Assembly: GCA_934771675.1 (NCBI GenBank)
Contig: CAKVMF010000010.1
Span: forward strand, 1-14,993
Length of the DNA stretch: 14,993 bases
From: an uncultured Clostridia bacterium
GTDB lineage: Bacteria; Bacillota; Clostridia; Christensenellales; UBA1242
Reading direction: 5' to 3'
Positions 13,698 to 14,993 of the stretch are shown here, in pieces (the stretch's first letter is position 1; the number at the start of each line of letters is the position of its first letter). Both the position numbers and the translations under genes were made by a program. The notes under the pieces are model-generated. The model searched no databases and was not told where the DNA came from. It saw nothing but the letters and a program-made list of their open reading frames with translations.

Positions 13698-14684
13698 TTA
13701 CACTCCATAATACTCACGAGGATTGCTTAATTTTTTTAAGGCTTCTATAAAGTAATCATCATGATTCCACGCGGACTCGTCAACATTTTCTTTGACTATT
13801 TCTTTACAATATGACTTAAAGAATTTCCTTAATTTTTTCAACAAGTCATCAATGTAATCATCTTTAACAATTATCCAATCACCAGCGAACATGCCATTTT
13901 CATATTCTATATTTGCAGTTCCGTTTTCTTTCGAAGCTACATTTTCAGGATAGTATTTTTTCAAATCAAGATAAGAAGAAATGGTATTGTGTTTTAAGAA
14001 ATTATTGATTTTGTGTAGCAAATTATAAGCATCATATTTTTCTAACTCTCTAATCTTTATACCTTTTCTATCTCTTGCTAGTCCATCACTGAATTTTACA
14101 AAAGAATTAAAATTGTAATCTGTGCCTTTATAACCAAGTTTGCACATTGCTATAAGCATAATTCTATCAGTTTCTATTGCAAGTTTATTGATAAATTGAC
14201 AATACAATGATTAAATTACATGTATATACTTTTTTTCTCGTTTAATAGATGACATCATCGAATTAAATTCGATTTCTTCCAAATCATCAACATTAGAGGT
14301 GTATGCTATTTCACTCAATCTAGTGTTTTCATAAACTTCTTTAGGTGTCTTAATCATTTTGAAAATTGGCTTATATTCCATTTCCCAATCTCTTTGGAAA
14401 TCATTAATCAAATCATTAAAAATGTTAATTACATAATCATACTTATGCTGTTTTGCTGGAATAAAATAAGGTGTTGACCTGTTAGCAAACATACCTTCTG
14501 GCATAAAATCCTTTATACCAATCACTTCACAAGCTTTTGCATATCTTTTTGTATCAATATGTATTCTGCCTGACTTTGGATGCATACCCCAAAATTCATA
14601 TTCTTTTAGGGAATCAGAGTCCCAAGATGGATTTGATTCGTATTTTGAGTAGTCGAATCTTTTTACTTTGTGTGTTGATTTCAT
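13698..14684 (-). pseudogene. Unrecognised gene of about 328 codons split by an in-frame TAA
   Basis: The first part (14684-14211, 157 residues) starts MKSTHKVKRFDYSKYE with SD AAAAGGAG. It stops at TAA (14213-14211) after KKYIHVI. The same frame then continues SLYCQFINKLAIETDRIMLI for about 170 codons to GV-TAA at 13698. No SD precedes the second part and its only nearby start is TTG at 14207, so I read one gene with a nonsense mutation rather than two genes. The second half has INNFLKHN (67-74 of that part), reminiscent of the K/R-x-x-H segments in HEPN-like helical proteins, and ends NPREYYGV. No function is assigned. The decayed exported-protein gene follows one base later. Confidence 0.6.
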
Positions 14685-14687
14685 AAT

Positions 14688-14730
14688 TTTTTACTCCTTT
14701 TATATAAAATCCTTTTTATACGAGTAAAAA
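14688..14730 (-). promoter_or_regulatory. SD-covering hairpin before the split gene
   Basis: In the leader RNA, UUUUUACUC (14730-14722) pairs perfectly with GAGUAAAAA (14696-14688). Inside it UAUAAAA pairs with UUUUAUA (14720-14714/14709-14703) around an AGGA loop. The GAG of the SD AAAAGGAGU lies in the lower stem, so folding would hinder ribosome binding. Confidence 0.6.
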
Positions 14731-14733
14731 TTG

Positions 14734-14821
14734 GTAGTTTATAATAATAGCACCACTCCTTCAAAAATGAACATAGGCGTAACGATTACTGTACTATCGA
14801 ACCGTCGAATTTATAAACTAC
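14734..14821 (-). ncRNA. Riboswitch-like structured 5' leader, class unknown
   Basis: An 11-bp perfect stem P1, GUAGUUUAUAA (14821-14811) with UUAUAAACUAC (14744-14734), closes about 66 bases. P2, GAUAGUAC (14798-14791) with GUGCUAUU (14753-14746, G-U tolerated), ends one base from P1 and could stack on it. Inside are GUAA/UUAC (14789-14786/14782-14779) and UUCA/UGAA (14771-14768/14763-14760). The predicted transcript start coincides with the first base of P1. It matches no riboswitch class I can recall. Confidence 0.5.
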
Positions 14822-14827
14822 ACTGCA

Positions 14828-14856
14828 AGTATATCATAACAATAAAAAATTTACAA
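14828..14856 (-). promoter_or_regulatory. Promoter of the decayed two-gene operon
   Basis: On the minus strand, TTGTAA (14856-14851), a 17-base spacer and TATACT (14833-14828) preceded by TGA, an extended -10. The predicted start at about 14821 is the first base of the leader stem P1. Confidence 0.75.
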
Positions 14857-14875
14857 TAAAGATTGACTACTTAAC

Positions 14876-14906
14876 AAAAACACTTGCAAAACGCAAGCGT
14901 TTTTTG
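14876..14906. terminator. Bidirectional intrinsic terminator
   Basis: AAAAACACTTGC (14876-14887) pairs with GCAAGCGTTTTT (14893-14904), with one mismatch and a 5-base loop. T runs occur on both strands. It isolates the leftward promoter at 14828-14856 from whatever lies to the right. Confidence 0.75.
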
Positions 14907-14951
14907 TTTAATGATTAGTAAAATTTTAGTAATAGTTTTTTATTCATTTTT

Positions 14952-14985
14952 AGTTCAATCTGAACTTTGTTAGTCCCGCCAGAAG
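14952..14985. repeat. Small palindrome and diverged copy of an 18-bp motif
   Basis: AGTTCA, ATC, TGAACT (14952-14966) is a short hairpin. TGTTAGTCCCGCCAGAAG (14968-14985) matches 12889-12906 at 15 of 18 positions. No gene is visible in the last 85 bases. Confidence 0.45.
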
Positions 14986-14993
14986 GCCTGAAT

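Noticed and set aside
3327..14213. Stop-codon reassignment or readthrough, suggested by several in-frame TAA/TAG codons
   Set aside because: The affected genes also carry frameshifts and a duplication, while hipA, the methyltransferase, both ATPases and the HNH gene are open and end normally at TAA or TAG. Gene decay explains it better.
1..14993. CRISPR array
   Set aside because: No series of regularly spaced identical repeats was found; the only direct repeats are single pairs or diverged hairpins.

Overview
The window is AT-rich (roughly 30% GC by eye). It has Shine-Dalgarno (SD) sites of the AAGGAG type, sigma70-like TTGAnn/TATAAT promoters, intrinsic terminators and a tRNA-Ser with encoded CCA. 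This fits a low-GC, Bacillota-like (possibly gut-associated) bacterium. The lineage is inferred from style only; no marker gene fixes it.

Left part (1-3208): the 5' portion of an HD-domain hydrolase gene; a hipB-hipA operon with two matching operator palindromes over its promoter; a small four-helix membrane protein; and a tRNA-Ser(GCU) with its own promoter and terminator. Three promoters here place the predicted transcript start at or within about three bases of the start codon, with no SD.

Middle part (3201-11116) looks like imported, partly decayed mobile DNA. A large serine recombinase, broken by at least four lesions, runs head-on into the tRNA terminator. It is preceded by a small overlapping ORF and a structured segment with two tiny ORFs. 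Next comes the most interesting block, an intact leftward four-gene operon (10811 to 5706): an N6-adenine DNA methyltransferase, an 818-residue protein carrying two GHKL ATPase modules (MORC/Hsp90-like at the N-terminus, histidine-kinase-like at the C-terminus), a free-standing receiver-domain protein and an HNH nuclease. I read it as a candidate restriction/anti-phage system in which modification, an ATP-driven sensor, a phospho-switch and a nuclease are linked. A 76-residue ORF converges on its 3' end. An unrecognised gene fragment lies just upstream of its promoter.

Right part (11117-14993): a DUF4143-family ATPase with a good promoter and two upstream direct repeats; a gene-free block with a terminator and a family of three hairpins sharing one loop and one 3' flank; and a decayed leftward operon. 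That operon holds an unrecognised gene split by an in-frame stop and a secreted or anchored protein with a stop and a frameshift. It keeps an excellent promoter, a 137-nt riboswitch-like leader with an SD-covering hairpin, and tandem terminators.
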